From the NCBI GenBank assembly GCA_949286985.1, contig CASEEM010000033.1, positions 1 to 50,815 on the forward strand: a DNA stretch of 50,815 bases, in the 5' to 3' direction. The notes under the pieces are model-generated. The model had not been told where the DNA came from. It did no database searches and worked only from the letters and a program-made list of their open reading frames with translations. Positions 7,964 through 16,882 of this stretch are shown here, piece by piece. The stretch comes from an uncultured Eubacteriales bacterium (lineage in GTDB: Bacteria; Bacillota; Clostridia; Peptostreptococcales; Anaerovoracaceae). Position 1 is the first letter of the stretch; each line of letters starts with the position of its first letter. The position numbers were made by a program, and so were the translations under genes.

Positions 7964-8401
7964 ATGACCGGTACAGCACAAGTAATGAATCATACAGCGA
8001 ATATGACTGCGTCGACCGTTGCGGTCGGTGCTCGTGCACAGGGGGCGCTGCGCGATCGAAGAAGAACGGAAGCGGCCGCTCGTTCTCGTGCACTTCTTCT
8101 GGTGCTCGCCGTCGGATTCCTCTGCTTCATGATCGTCTTCATGTCGGCACTGTCGGCGAAGCTGAATCGCGAGAATATGCTCCTTCGCGAAGAGAATGCC
8201 GAGGTGCAGGCGGATATTGACAATTTGAACCGCAGCATCGGCAATGCGAACCGCGTTGATAAGATCGAGGAGGTCGCTATCTCCGAGCTCGGAATGATTC
8301 ATTCCGATGCAAGTCAATGTGTGACGATCGGACAGAGCGAAGAGAGTGAAACGAGCGAGCCTCATTTGGCGGCGGAGATCAAGAAGGAACTTTATTCGTA
8401 G
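7964..8401 (+). CDS. ftsL: Cell division protein FtsL-like
   Basis: A 145-aa single-pass protein with a basic N-terminus, one TM segment at about 43-63 and a leucine-zipper-like coiled coil at about 64-95 (NRENMLLREENAEVQADIDN). This is the architecture and map position of FtsL/DivIC proteins, which join FtsQ at the septum and activate FtsW-PBP. Sequence conservation in this family is low, so the assignment leans on position and topology. ATG 7964 has AAGGAG 8 nt upstream. A terminator follows, so the first dcw transcript (mraZ-rsmH-ftsL) mostly ends here. The polar C-terminal tail after residue 120 is unusually long. Confidence 0.85.
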   Translation: MTGTAQVMNHTANMTASTVAVGARAQGALRDRRRTEAAARSRALLLVLAVGFLCFMIVFMSALSAKLNRENMLLREENAEVQADIDNLNRSIGNANRVDKIEEVAISELGMIHSDASQCVTIGQSEESETSEPHLAAEIKKELYS

Positions 8402-8420
8402 CAGGAATGCATGAAGCGTA

Positions 8421-8459
8421 TTGCCACTGAGAACCGAAGGGTCTTCAGTGGCAATTTTT
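8421..8459 (+). terminator. Terminator within the dcw cluster
   Basis: The stem TTGCCACTGA/TCAGTGGCAA is followed by TTTTT. It divides the cluster, so the PBP gene needs its own promoter. Confidence 0.85.
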
Positions 8460-8487
8460 ACATCATCAAGATAAAGATAAGAGGGTG

Positions 8488-8510
8488 AAAGTGCCGCAAA
8501 AGTGTCACAG
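8488..8510 (+). promoter_or_regulatory. Two-repeat AAAGTG operator-like motif before the PBP gene
   Basis: AAAGTG-CCGC-AAAAGTGTCACAG: two AAAGTG cores 11 nt apart, ending 14 nt before the extended -10 element. The same arrangement with the same tail occurs at 49878-49900 ahead of the LytTR gene. AAAGTG repeats are the core of the MraZ box described in mollicutes, so MraZ is the candidate binder. Confidence 0.5.
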
Positions 8511-8523
8511 AATTGTCAATATC

Positions 8524-8532
8524 TGGTATAAT
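8524..8532 (+). promoter_or_regulatory. Extended -10 promoter for the PBP gene
   Basis: TGGTATAAT is a perfect extended -10. The expected -35 position (about 8503-8509) falls inside the AAAGTG motif and is poor, so the bound factor could act directly on polymerase binding. Confidence 0.65.
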
Positions 8533-8570
8533 TAAAGTTGATCAACACAAAATACGGAGGAAGCCGCGGG

Positions 8571-10634
8571 ATGGCGAAGAAGACTGCGAAAAATAAATAT
8601 TTCGGCAAAGACCATCACCGGAAGATGGTTCAGGCGGTTCGGAGCCGCGGGGCTGAGGCGAATCTCTTGAACAGGAAGCGCATCATCTATGGTGTCGCTT
8701 TGGTTTTTGTCCTCTTATTTGTGATGCTCTTTCGCTTGGCCTATTGGCAGATCGTCCGCGCCGACGACCTCAATCTCAAGGCGGCGGAGATGCAGAAGAT
8801 GGACACGGAACTCGAACCGGTTCGCGGCAATATTTATGATACGAACGGGAAGGTACTCGCCCAGACCGTCATGGAATACGAGCTCTACGGCTATTCCCAG
8901 AATCTCTATAAGGATAAGCAGCTGACGGACGAACAGAAGGAGAAGAATGTCGCCGACCTCGCCTCCCTTACGGGCGTTTCGGCGGATACGATTCGCAAGA
9001 GGCTTTCCGGCGAAGAGAATCTCGTCCTGCTCGCGGAGGGGCTCGGTCAAGAGACGATTCAGAAGGCGGAGAAGCAGTGGAATGATAATATTGTCGTCCG
9101 CACCAAAATGACACGTTCGTATCCGAACGGCGTCTTTGCTTCACAGGTACTCGGTGCGGTCACGGATGATAACAGCGGCCGTATCGGACTGGAGTATCAA
9201 TATAATTCGGTTCTCTCCGGCGTTAAGGGCCGCGTGATCCGTACCACGGACAGCCAAGGCAATGCGCTGGCTGTCGGAAGCAGTCGTTCGTACGAAGCCC
9301 AGGACGGCGGCAGCATCGTCACGACCATCGACGAGGTTATCCAGCATTATGTCGAGGATGCCATCGCTGCCGGCATGGAGGAGACGGGAGCGGAGGCGAT
9401 TACGGCCGTCGTTATGGACCCGAAGACAGGCAACGTCCTGGCGATGGCTTCGACGCCGAGTTATGATCCGAATAATGCTTATGAACCGGCCGACAAGTCG
9501 GAGAAGGCTGCTTATGATAAGATGAGCGATTCGGAGAAGAGTGATTATCTCAGCCGCATGTGGACCAATCCGGCCATCAGCGGCGTCTATGAGCCGGGAT
9601 CGACCTTCAAGCTGGTCACGGCGGCGGCTGCGCTCGACAGCGGCACGGAGACGCTGAACTCTCACTTCTATTGTTCGGGCTCCATCGATGTCGACGGCAC
9701 GGTCCTTCACTGCTGGGTCGATGGTGCGCACGGCGACGAATCGCTGACCGAGGCGGTCGGCAATTCCTGCAACCCGGCGCTTGCACGCGTCGCACTCAAT
9801 CTCGGCAAGACGAATTTCTACAATTATATTCGCCTGTTCGGATTCTTTGAGAAGACCGGCATCGATCTCCCGGGAGAAGGACAGTCCATCGTACAGAATA
9901 TCAACAATATCACCTCGGTCGACCTCGCGACGATGGGTTACGGCCAAGGTATCGCCATCACGCCGATTCAGCTCATGACGGCCGTCAATGCCATCGGCAA
10001 CAACGGCGTCGTCATGCAGCCGAAGATCGTCAAGCAGATTCTGAATGCAGACGGAACGGAGCGCGAGACGATCGAGGATCGCGAGGTTCGCACGGCGGTC
10101 AGCGAGGATACGGCGGCGAAGATGCGCGAGATCATGGAATATTATGTCTCGGAGGGCGGCGGTACGAGCGCTTACATTCCTGGATACCGCGTCGGCGGCA
10201 AGACCGGTACGGCGAACATCGCGGAAGGCGGTTCGTATTCCGAGCAGACGGTCGCTTCCTTCCTCGCGATGGCGCCGATGGATGATCCGCAGATCTCGGT
10301 GCTCGTCATGGTCACGCGCCCGAAGAAGAGTATTTACGGTGCGGCGAACGCCGGCCCGATCGTCCGCGAGATTCTCGAGCAATCGCTGGTCTACCTCGGC
10401 GTCGAGCGTAAGTATTCCGAAGAGGAAGAGGCGCAGCGCGAACAGTCTGAGGTGACGGTGCCGAATGTCACGGGACTTGACAGCTCGGCAGCCATCAAGA
10501 AATTACAAGCCCTCGGACTGAAGACGAAGGCGATGCCGGAGGGCACGAGCGGCTCCTTCCACGTCGTGGATCAATATCCGAAGGCCGGTGACAAAATGAC
10601 TTCCGGCGGTACGGTCTATCTGTACAGCGAATAA
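8571..10634 (+). CDS. Class B penicillin-binding protein (FtsI/SpoVD type) with one PASTA domain
   Basis: A 687-aa D,D-transpeptidase that cross-links septal peptidoglycan outside the membrane. It has a basic cytoplasmic tail, TM at about 37-59, and a pedestal domain at about 60-270. The transpeptidase carries the three active motifs: STFK (344-347), SCN (399-401) and KTG (544-546). A single PASTA domain lies at about 627-687 (VPNVTGLDSSAAIKKL). Start ATG 8571 follows GGAGG at 10 nt. Position between ftsL and the mur genes fits FtsI (PBP2B). One PASTA rather than two is the SpoVD pattern, so the symbol is left open. It has its own promoter and the AAAGTG motif. Confidence 0.95.
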   Translation: MAKKTAKNKYFGKDHHRKMVQAVRSRGAEANLLNRKRIIYGVALVFVLLFVMLFRLAYWQIVRADDLNLKAAEMQKMDTELEPVRGNIYDTNGKVLAQTVMEYELYGYSQNLYKDKQLTDEQKEKNVADLASLTGVSADTIRKRLSGEENLVLLAEGLGQETIQKAEKQWNDNIVVRTKMTRSYPNGVFASQVLGAVTDDNSGRIGLEYQYNSVLSGVKGRVIRTTDSQGNALAVGSSRSYEAQDGGSIVTTIDEVIQHYVEDAIAAGMEETGAEAITAVVMDPKTGNVLAMASTPSYDPNNAYEPADKSEKAAYDKMSDSEKSDYLSRMWTNPAISGVYEPGSTFKLVTAAAALDSGTETLNSHFYCSGSIDVDGTVLHCWVDGAHGDESLTEAVGNSCNPALARVALNLGKTNFYNYIRLFGFFEKTGIDLPGEGQSIVQNINNITSVDLATMGYGQGIAITPIQLMTAVNAIGNNGVVMQPKIVKQILNADGTERETIEDREVRTAVSEDTAAKMREIMEYYVSEGGGTSAYIPGYRVGGKTGTANIAEGGSYSEQTVASFLAMAPMDDPQISVLVMVTRPKKSIYGAANAGPIVREILEQSLVYLGVERKYSEEEEAQREQSEVTVPNVTGLDSSAAIKKLQALGLKTKAMPEGTSGSFHVVDQYPKAGDKMTSGGTVYLYSE

Positions 10635-10636
10635 TG

Positions 10637-10664
10637 TTCATTTTCGGCAAGCGGCCGCTATACT
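10637..10664 (+). promoter_or_regulatory. Possible promoter before murF
   Basis: TTCATT (10637-10642), 16-nt spacer, TATACT (10659-10664) in the 70-nt gap between the PBP gene and murF. The -35 is weak. Confidence 0.35.
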
Positions 10665-10704
10665 GAAGAAGAAAGAAGATTCCAAACAAAGGAGAAAGAC
10701 GATC

Positions 10705-12117
10705 ATGAAAGCGATTACCCCTGCTTATATTCATCAGGCCGTCGGCGGCGAGGCCTTTCTGACGCATGAAGAACCCGTCCGCGAGGTGGTCATCGATTCG
10801 AGAAAAGCAGCACAAGGTTCGCTTTTCTTCGCCGTTCGCGGTGCGAAGAATGACGGTCACGATTTCATCCCTGCGGCTTATGAATCGGGATGCCGTGCCG
10901 TGGTTATCGATGAAGAGGCGTGGGTCCAACGCTGCCGCGCGATGGATGGCATGAATGTCTTCTTCGTGCCGAATGTCACGAATGCCTTGATGGCATTGGC
11001 AAAGCAATATCTGGCTGATTGGGAGGATCTCAAGAGAGTGGCCGTCACCGGCAGCGTCGGCAAGACGAGCACGAAGGAATTCCTGGCAGCGGTTCTCGGG
11101 AGCCGCTACCGCGTCGGCAAGACGCCGGGCAATTTGAACAGCGAATACGGCCTTCCGCTCACCGTCTTCGGCTTTGATGAGGATATCGAGGTGGCCGTCC
11201 TCGAGATGGGAGCCGGGAGTACGACGCATCTTCGGGATCTCGCCGATATTGCGAAACCGGACGTTGCTGTTCTGACGAATGTCGGATCGGCGCATCTCGA
11301 AATCTTCCATACGAGAGAGAAGCTGGCGGAGGAGAAGCTTGCGGTCGCTTCCGGTCTCGGGCCGGGCGGCCTGCTGGTCCTGAATGCGGATTCGGATTAT
11401 CCGAAGGAAGAGCAGGTGAAAGAGCTGCTTCCGGCGGGCGCCGAGGTGGTTCACGTCGGAACGAGTGAGGCTTCGCCGCATGCCGAGTACCGCCTCCGTG
11501 AGATTTGCGATAAAGGAGTGGATGGTGTACAATCCATACTGGATATTTGTATCGATCCACAAGAAAGTGTCAAGCTGGAGCTGCCGACGATCGGAGCCCA
11601 CAATCTGCTGAATGCGGCTCTCGCCGTTGCAGCAGGTGCGGCCTTCGGCATCTCGGCAGAGGAAGCGGCCGCTGCGCTGAAGAATATGAAGCCGGTCGGG
11701 AAACGTCTTGAAGTACTCGAGATCGGGGATATCACCGTCATCAACGATGCTTATAATGCGAGTCCCGAGTCGATGAAGGCTGCGATTCGCGTGCTTCGTG
11801 CCAGCGAAGCGAAGCGGCGCGTGGCTTTTCTCGGCGATATGTATGAGCTCGGCGAGGATTCGAACGAGCTTCATGCGAGCGTCGGGAAGGCGGCAAGAGA
11901 TGCCGGCATCGATCTTCTCATCACGGCAGGCGAGAATGCCCTCTCTATCGCGCTCGGAGCGACGGGCGGAGAGACGGAGGTCCACGCCTTCCTGACACGC
12001 GAGGAAGCTTTTGATGCGCTTCCGTCGCTGATGAAGCCGGGAGATCTCCTGCTCCTCAAAGCATCCCGCGCCATGGCACTGGAAGAAGCCGTTCAAGTTC
12101 TTGAAAGGAACCTGTAA
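10705..12117 (+). CDS. murF: UDP-MurNAc-tripeptide--D-Ala-D-Ala ligase MurF
   Basis: A 470-aa cytoplasmic Mur ligase that adds D-Ala-D-Ala to the UDP-MurNAc-tripeptide using ATP. It has an N-terminal substrate domain (VIDSRKAAQGSLFFAVRG, about 29-46), the ATP loop TGSVGKTS (115-122), the Mur ligase NDAYNASPESM segment in the C-terminal third, and the usual family length. AAAGGAG lies about 10 nt before ATG 10705. The stop overlaps the mraY start by one base (TAATG). In Bacillus-type clusters murE normally stands near here; it is not present in this window. Confidence 0.97.
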   Translation: MKAITPAYIHQAVGGEAFLTHEEPVREVVIDSRKAAQGSLFFAVRGAKNDGHDFIPAAYESGCRAVVIDEEAWVQRCRAMDGMNVFFVPNVTNALMALAKQYLADWEDLKRVAVTGSVGKTSTKEFLAAVLGSRYRVGKTPGNLNSEYGLPLTVFGFDEDIEVAVLEMGAGSTTHLRDLADIAKPDVAVLTNVGSAHLEIFHTREKLAEEKLAVASGLGPGGLLVLNADSDYPKEEQVKELLPAGAEVVHVGTSEASPHAEYRLREICDKGVDGVQSILDICIDPQESVKLELPTIGAHNLLNAALAVAAGAAFGISAEEAAAALKNMKPVGKRLEVLEIGDITVINDAYNASPESMKAAIRVLRASEAKRRVAFLGDMYELGEDSNELHASVGKAARDAGIDLLITAGENALSIALGATGGETEVHAFLTREEAFDALPSLMKPGDLLLLKASRAMALEEAVQVLERNL

Positions 12118-13082
12118 TGTTAACCATGAACAACTTATCTTTAATCCTCGCATTCGCAATCCCTTTCATCGTCACCTGCGCGCTCACGGCCGTGTTGATA
12201 CCGTTCTTTCATAAGAAGCAATTCGGTCAATATATCCGCGAGGAAGGTCCGAAGGGTCACCTGAAGAAGGCCGGAACGCCGACGATGGGCGGTGTCGCTA
12301 TCGTCATCGGCATTCTGATCGGCATCCTCATCGGCGAGCGTTCCGTGGATTCGCTCTTCGTCATTCTGACGATGCTCGCATTTGCCGCCATCGGCTTTCT
12401 CGACGATTTCGAGAAGATCGCAAAGAAGAATAATCTCGGGCTGACTGCCAAGCAAAAGATCGTCCTTCAGGTGATCTTCAGCTTGGCTATCGGCATCTAT
12501 ATGATGCAGCGCGAGGGCGGGGAAGAGATCTTCATCCCGTTTGCGAAGGTCTTCCTTTCGCTCGGTGTGCTCTACCTCCCGTTCGTCATCTTCACGGAGG
12601 TCGCCATGTCGAATGCCGTCAATCTGACGGACGGCCTGGACGGTCTCGCTTCGGGTGTCACCCTCATCGTCGCGGTGACGCTGAGCTTGGTCGGCTGGCA
12701 CCGTGACGAGGGCGTACTCCTCTATACGGGAGCGTCTATTGCCGGCGCATTGCTCGCCTTTCTCGTCTTTAACCATTATCCGGCGCGTATCTTCATGGGA
12801 GATACGGGCTCGATGGCGCTCGGCGGCGTTCTGTCGGCCGCGGCCATCGTCACGAAGACGGAACTGCTCCTCCCGATCTGCGGACTGATCTATGTCATCG
12901 AGGCGCTTTCCGTCATCATCCAGGTTGTCTATTTCCGCCGTACGGGAGGCAAGCGTTTCTTCCGCATGGCGCCGATTCATCATCACTTTGAAGAGGGCGG
13001 AATGAAGGAGACGAAGGTCGTCCTTCTCTTCATGATCTTCACGCTCGTTTGCTGCGCCATCACTTATCTCGCAGCGAAATAA
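12117..13082 (+). CDS. mraY: Phospho-MurNAc-pentapeptide transferase MraY
   Basis: A 321-aa polytopic enzyme (about ten TM helices) that makes lipid I by moving phospho-MurNAc-pentapeptide to undecaprenyl phosphate. Seen motifs are GTPTMGGV near residue 55, the Asp-rich FLDDFEK, NLTDGLDGLASG (catalytic Asp), and the conserved APIHHHFE near the C-terminus. The start overlaps the murF stop. A second in-frame ATG at 12126 is possible, but the first fits the AAGGAA site better. It is followed 29 nt later by murD. Confidence 0.98.
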   Translation: MLTMNNLSLILAFAIPFIVTCALTAVLIPFFHKKQFGQYIREEGPKGHLKKAGTPTMGGVAIVIGILIGILIGERSVDSLFVILTMLAFAAIGFLDDFEKIAKKNNLGLTAKQKIVLQVIFSLAIGIYMMQREGGEEIFIPFAKVFLSLGVLYLPFVIFTEVAMSNAVNLTDGLDGLASGVTLIVAVTLSLVGWHRDEGVLLYTGASIAGALLAFLVFNHYPARIFMGDTGSMALGGVLSAAAIVTKTELLLPICGLIYVIEALSVIIQVVYFRRTGGKRFFRMAPIHHHFEEGGMKETKVVLLFMIFTLVCCAITYLAAK

Positions 13083-13111
13083 TTACATTGGGAATGAAAG
13101 GAGGGCTCGTT

Positions 13112-14500
13112 ATGGCCGTAGATATTGAAGCTTATCGCAATCAGATGAAAGGCAGGAAGATCATGGTCGTCGGCATGGGCCGTTCCGGCATGGCAGCGGT
13201 CAAAGAGCTTCATGCCCTCGGCGCCGTCGTCACGGCACAGGACATTCATACCTTGGAGGAGCTGGATCCCCGCTTCGCCAAATATATGGAACGCGAGCAG
13301 ATCGATGCGGTTCTCGGCGGCAATCCGGAAGATCCCACGGGCTATGATATGATCGTCCTGAGCCCGGGTGTCGCTCCGAACCTGCCGTTCCTCGAAGCCG
13401 CTCGCAGTGCGGGCGTCGAGGTCATCGGCGAGCTTGAGATGGCTTATCGCCTGACGCACGGCAAATTTGTCGCCATCACCGGCACGAACGGCAAGACTAC
13501 GACGACAACGCTCGTCGGCAAAATCTTCGAAGCGGCCGGCCGCAAGAAGGAAGTCATCGGCAACATCGGTGTCGCTGCGATTTCGAAGGCCTCGGATTCA
13601 ACGGACGATGAATGGCTCATCACGGAGGCGAGCAGCTTCCAGCTCGAGACGACGGTCACCTTCGCACCGGTCATCGCCGCCATCCTCAATCTGACGCCGG
13701 ATCACCTGAACCGCCACAAGACGATGGCAGCTTATGCGGAAGCGAAGCAGATGGTGACGGCGAACCAGACGGAGGAGGATTATTTCGTCTTCAATCTGGA
13801 TGACCGCGCCTGCGACATGATCGCCATGAAGACGCGCGCGAAGAAGATCCCGTTCAGCCGCGAACAGGAGCTCACGGTCGGCGCATATCTCAAGGACGAC
13901 TGCCTGGTCGTCAAGGATGAAGAGGGTATCGTTCACCCGATCTGCAAGAAGGACGAACTCCTCATCATCGGAGATCATAATGTGGAAAATGCGCTCGCCG
14001 CAGCGGCGATTGCATACTTTGCCGGCATCGATCCGGAAACGATCGGCAAGGCTGTTAAGGCCTTCCCGGGCGTGGAGCACCGCATTGAGTACTGCGGGGC
14101 GGTCGACGGTGTCAGCTATTATAATGATTCGAAGGGCACGAATGTCGATGCGGCATTGACTGCTCTTCGGGCGCTCAAGGATCACATCCTTTTGATCGCC
14201 GGAGGCGACGGTAAGGCGCAGGACTTTGCCGATCTCGGCAAGGCGCTGCCGGGGCGTGTCAAGGAGTTGATTCTGTTCGGGCGCGATGCGAAGGAGATCG
14301 GCAAGGCCGCTGAAGCCGCCGGGTTTACGGCGATCACGTATGAGAAGGATCTGCATGGCTGCGTGCTTGCGGCGGCGGCGAAGGCGGAGGCGGGGGACAA
14401 GGTGCTGCTGTCGCCGGCCTGCGCGAGCTGGGATATGTATGATAATTATGAACAGCGCGGCGACCATTTCAAGAGCTGCGTGCAGCAGATGCTCCGTTAA
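13112..14500 (+). CDS. murD: UDP-MurNAc-L-alanine--D-glutamate ligase MurD
   Basis: A 462-aa cytoplasmic Mur ligase adding D-Glu to UDP-MurNAc-L-Ala. It has an N-terminal Rossmann-like uracil-binding domain (VVGMGRSGMAAV, 19-30), ATP loop TGTNGKTT (123-130), the Mur-family HNVENALAA segment, and VSYYNDSKGTN in the C-terminal domain. A longer frame starts at 13049 inside mraY, but ATG 13112 has AAAGGAGGG 7 nt upstream and is chosen. It sits between mraY and ftsW as in Bacillus. Confidence 0.97.
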   Translation: MAVDIEAYRNQMKGRKIMVVGMGRSGMAAVKELHALGAVVTAQDIHTLEELDPRFAKYMEREQIDAVLGGNPEDPTGYDMIVLSPGVAPNLPFLEAARSAGVEVIGELEMAYRLTHGKFVAITGTNGKTTTTTLVGKIFEAAGRKKEVIGNIGVAAISKASDSTDDEWLITEASSFQLETTVTFAPVIAAILNLTPDHLNRHKTMAAYAEAKQMVTANQTEEDYFVFNLDDRACDMIAMKTRAKKIPFSREQELTVGAYLKDDCLVVKDEEGIVHPICKKDELLIIGDHNVENALAAAAIAYFAGIDPETIGKAVKAFPGVEHRIEYCGAVDGVSYYNDSKGTNVDAALTALRALKDHILLIAGGDGKAQDFADLGKALPGRVKELILFGRDAKEIGKAAEAAGFTAITYEKDLHGCVLAAAAKAEAGDKVLLSPACASWDMYDNYEQRGDHFKSCVQQMLR

Positions 14501-14537
14501 TCAAGAACATCAGGGCATCTGTTCGGAGAGGTAAGAA

Positions 14538-15728
14538 GTGAAATCCAGAGATCATTCGGTCAAAAGTAGATTCAAAATAAAGCCGGTGCGCGAATGGGGG
14601 AAAAGTCTCGGCGAAGCAGTGAACAGTCTGTTGGTCGATTATGATTATCGAATCATCATCGCTGTCCTCATCTTGGCGATCTTCGGCATCATTATGGTTT
14701 TCAGTGCCGGATATTATTCGACGATGGTTCAGGCGCAGAACGATCCTTTCTATCTCTTGAAGAAACAGGCGATGTTCGTTTTGTTGGGCTTCTTCCTCAT
14801 GTATATTTTTGCCAAAATCGATTACCATCGCTATATCAAGTGGGCGCCGGCCATTGTTGTCGCAAGCATCGGCTTCCTGCTCATCCTGATGACGCCGCTC
14901 GGCGTCGAGGTCAATTTCGCGACGCGCTGGATCGTCATCTTCGGCATCAGCATTACGCCGAGCGAGTTCTCGAAGCTGGCGATGATTATCGCCGCCTCGG
15001 TTTTTCTGGCGAAGAAGCCGGAGCGGAGCCGCGATTTCGTCCACGGGATATTGCCTCTCTTTGTGCTGACGGCGGTTCATGCGGGTCTCATCATCTGGCA
15101 GCCGAATCTCTCGACCGCCATCGTTATCTGTGCGATTGTCATCGGCATCATGTTCGTTGCCGGTCTCTCGTGGGGATATATTTTCGCTTCGCTCGGAGCA
15201 CTTGCGGGCGGTGTCGTCATCATCCTGCTTTTCTTTAAGGATATGCACTGGTATACACGTCTTACGAGTTTCCTGGATCCGTTTGCGGAGGCGCAGGGAG
15301 ACGGTTATCAGGTAGCACAGTCCATCATCGCCCTCGGAAACGGCGGGCTGACCGGACTCGGACTCGGGAACAGTGTTTCCAAGACGCTGTACCTTCCGGA
15401 GCCCCAAAACGACTTCATCTTAGCCATCATCGGTGAAGAGCTCGGGTTTATCGGTGTCTTTATCCTCATGTGCGTCTATGCATTCCTGCTGTGGCGTATT
15501 TTCCTCGTCGCCCTCGGCGCGAAGGATAAGCTGGGTCTCTTCCTGGCCAGCGGCATCGGCATCATGCTCGCTTTACAGGTTATTATCAATATCGGCGTTG
15601 TCACGTCGTCGATGCCGGCAACGGGTATCTCCCTGCCGTTCATCAGCTACGGAGGAACTTCCATCCTGGTCTTCATGACGGCGATGGGAATTCTGTTAAA
15701 CATTTCGAAGAAGGAAGGTGCAGTATGA
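14538..15728 (+). CDS. ftsW: Septal peptidoglycan polymerase FtsW
   Basis: A 396-aa SEDS-family glycosyltransferase with about ten TM segments after a basic N-terminal tail. It polymerises lipid II at the septum with the class B PBP encoded at 8571. Family marks include WQPNLSTAIV (with the conserved Asn/Asp-type loop), DPFAEAQGDGYQVAQSIIALGNGG, the PEPQNDFILAIIGEELGFIG segment, and the C-terminal PFISYGGTS. GTG start at 14538 with a GAGAGG site. Its stop overlaps the murG start (ATGA). SpoVE is the close paralogue occupying this place in Bacillus, so either name could be given. Confidence 0.95.
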   Translation: MKSRDHSVKSRFKIKPVREWGKSLGEAVNSLLVDYDYRIIIAVLILAIFGIIMVFSAGYYSTMVQAQNDPFYLLKKQAMFVLLGFFLMYIFAKIDYHRYIKWAPAIVVASIGFLLILMTPLGVEVNFATRWIVIFGISITPSEFSKLAMIIAASVFLAKKPERSRDFVHGILPLFVLTAVHAGLIIWQPNLSTAIVICAIVIGIMFVAGLSWGYIFASLGALAGGVVIILLFFKDMHWYTRLTSFLDPFAEAQGDGYQVAQSIIALGNGGLTGLGLGNSVSKTLYLPEPQNDFILAIIGEELGFIGVFILMCVYAFLLWRIFLVALGAKDKLGLFLASGIGIMLALQVIINIGVVTSSMPATGISLPFISYGGTSILVFMTAMGILLNISKKEGAV

Positions 15729-16828
15729 AAGTAGTTCTTACGGGCGGATGTACGGGAGGTCATATTTATCCGGCGCTGGCCATTGCCGATAAGTTCCGCG
15801 AACACGATCCGGCATGCGAGATTCTCTATCTCGGTCATGATGACGGCATGGAGCGTCACATTGTCCCGAAGTACGGTTATCCGCTGGAATTCATTTCTTC
15901 GAAATGGGTAGATCGAAGCAATGTCTTTAAACTGGCCAACACGCTTCGCGTTAATGAGAAGGGCAAGCGAGAGGCGAAGAAGCGCATGAAGGAATTCAAG
16001 CCGGACCTCGTTGTCAGCACCGGAAGCTTCGTCAGCGTTCCGGTCGTATTGGCAGCGCACAGCCTCGGCATTCCGGTCTATATCCATGAACAGAATGCTT
16101 ATCCGGGGATGGCCAACAAATTCCTCTCCCGTTATGCGCGCAAGGTCTTTCTCGGTTTCCGTCATGCGGCGGACCATTTCGATGCGAGCAAGACCCTGTA
16201 TTCCGGTAATCCGGTGCGCGCGGCCTTCGGCACGGTCGGCCGTGAGGAGGCTAGAGAGACCTTCGGCCTTCCGAAGGATGATTTCGTCATTCTCGTGTTC
16301 GGCGGCAGCCTCGGAGCGCGCGGCATGAACCGCATCGGAATGGATATCATTCGCAAGTATGCCGGACAGGAAGGGGTTTCGGTCCTCTTCGGCACCGGCA
16401 AGGATTATTATGACAGTGTCCGCGAGTCCCTGGAGGAGGAATTCCCGGAGAGCGGATCGAATATCCATGTCATGCCGTATATTTCCGACATGGTAGCGGC
16501 CCTGGCCGCCTGCGATATTGTCATCTGCCGGTCGGGCGCGCTCTCCGTTGCGGAGACGACGGTCTCCGGTCGTGCAGCCATCTTCGTTCCTTCCCCGAAT
16601 GTGACCGGAGATCATCAATATTACAATGCTAAGGAAGTCGCCGATCAGGGCGGTGCCGTAATCGTGACGGAGGACGCCGAAGCTTCGGAGCATGTCCTCG
16701 ATACGCTGGCATGTATGAAGGAGGACCTTTCCATCCTGCGTGATATGGAAGAGAGCAGTCGCAAGGTCGCTCCGATTCATGCGACGGATATCATTTACGA
16801 TACGATTAAGGAAGATTTGGCTTTCTGA
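15725..16828 (+). CDS. murG: Lipid II synthase MurG (UDP-GlcNAc transferase)
   Basis: A 367-aa GT-B glycosyltransferase on the inner membrane face, adding GlcNAc to lipid I. The N-terminal glycine loop is TGGCTGGHIYPALA (6-19); later marks are VHEQN-like YIHEQNAYPGMANK, the second loop FGGSLGAR, and the C-terminal ICRSGALSVAET and PSPNVTGDHQYYNAKEV. Usual length. Its ATG lies in the ftsW stop (4-nt overlap), so the two are translationally coupled. Confidence 0.97.
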   Translation: MKVVLTGGCTGGHIYPALAIADKFREHDPACEILYLGHDDGMERHIVPKYGYPLEFISSKWVDRSNVFKLANTLRVNEKGKREAKKRMKEFKPDLVVSTGSFVSVPVVLAAHSLGIPVYIHEQNAYPGMANKFLSRYARKVFLGFRHAADHFDASKTLYSGNPVRAAFGTVGREEARETFGLPKDDFVILVFGGSLGARGMNRIGMDIIRKYAGQEGVSVLFGTGKDYYDSVRESLEEEFPESGSNIHVMPYISDMVAALAACDIVICRSGALSVAETTVSGRAAIFVPSPNVTGDHQYYNAKEVADQGGAVIVTEDAEASEHVLDTLACMKEDLSILRDMEESSRKVAPIHATDIIYDTIKEDLAF

Positions 16829-16882
16829 TCCGCTTTGATCAAAGCCGCTTTTCCATAAGAATACCGAAGGAAGGAGAACGGA

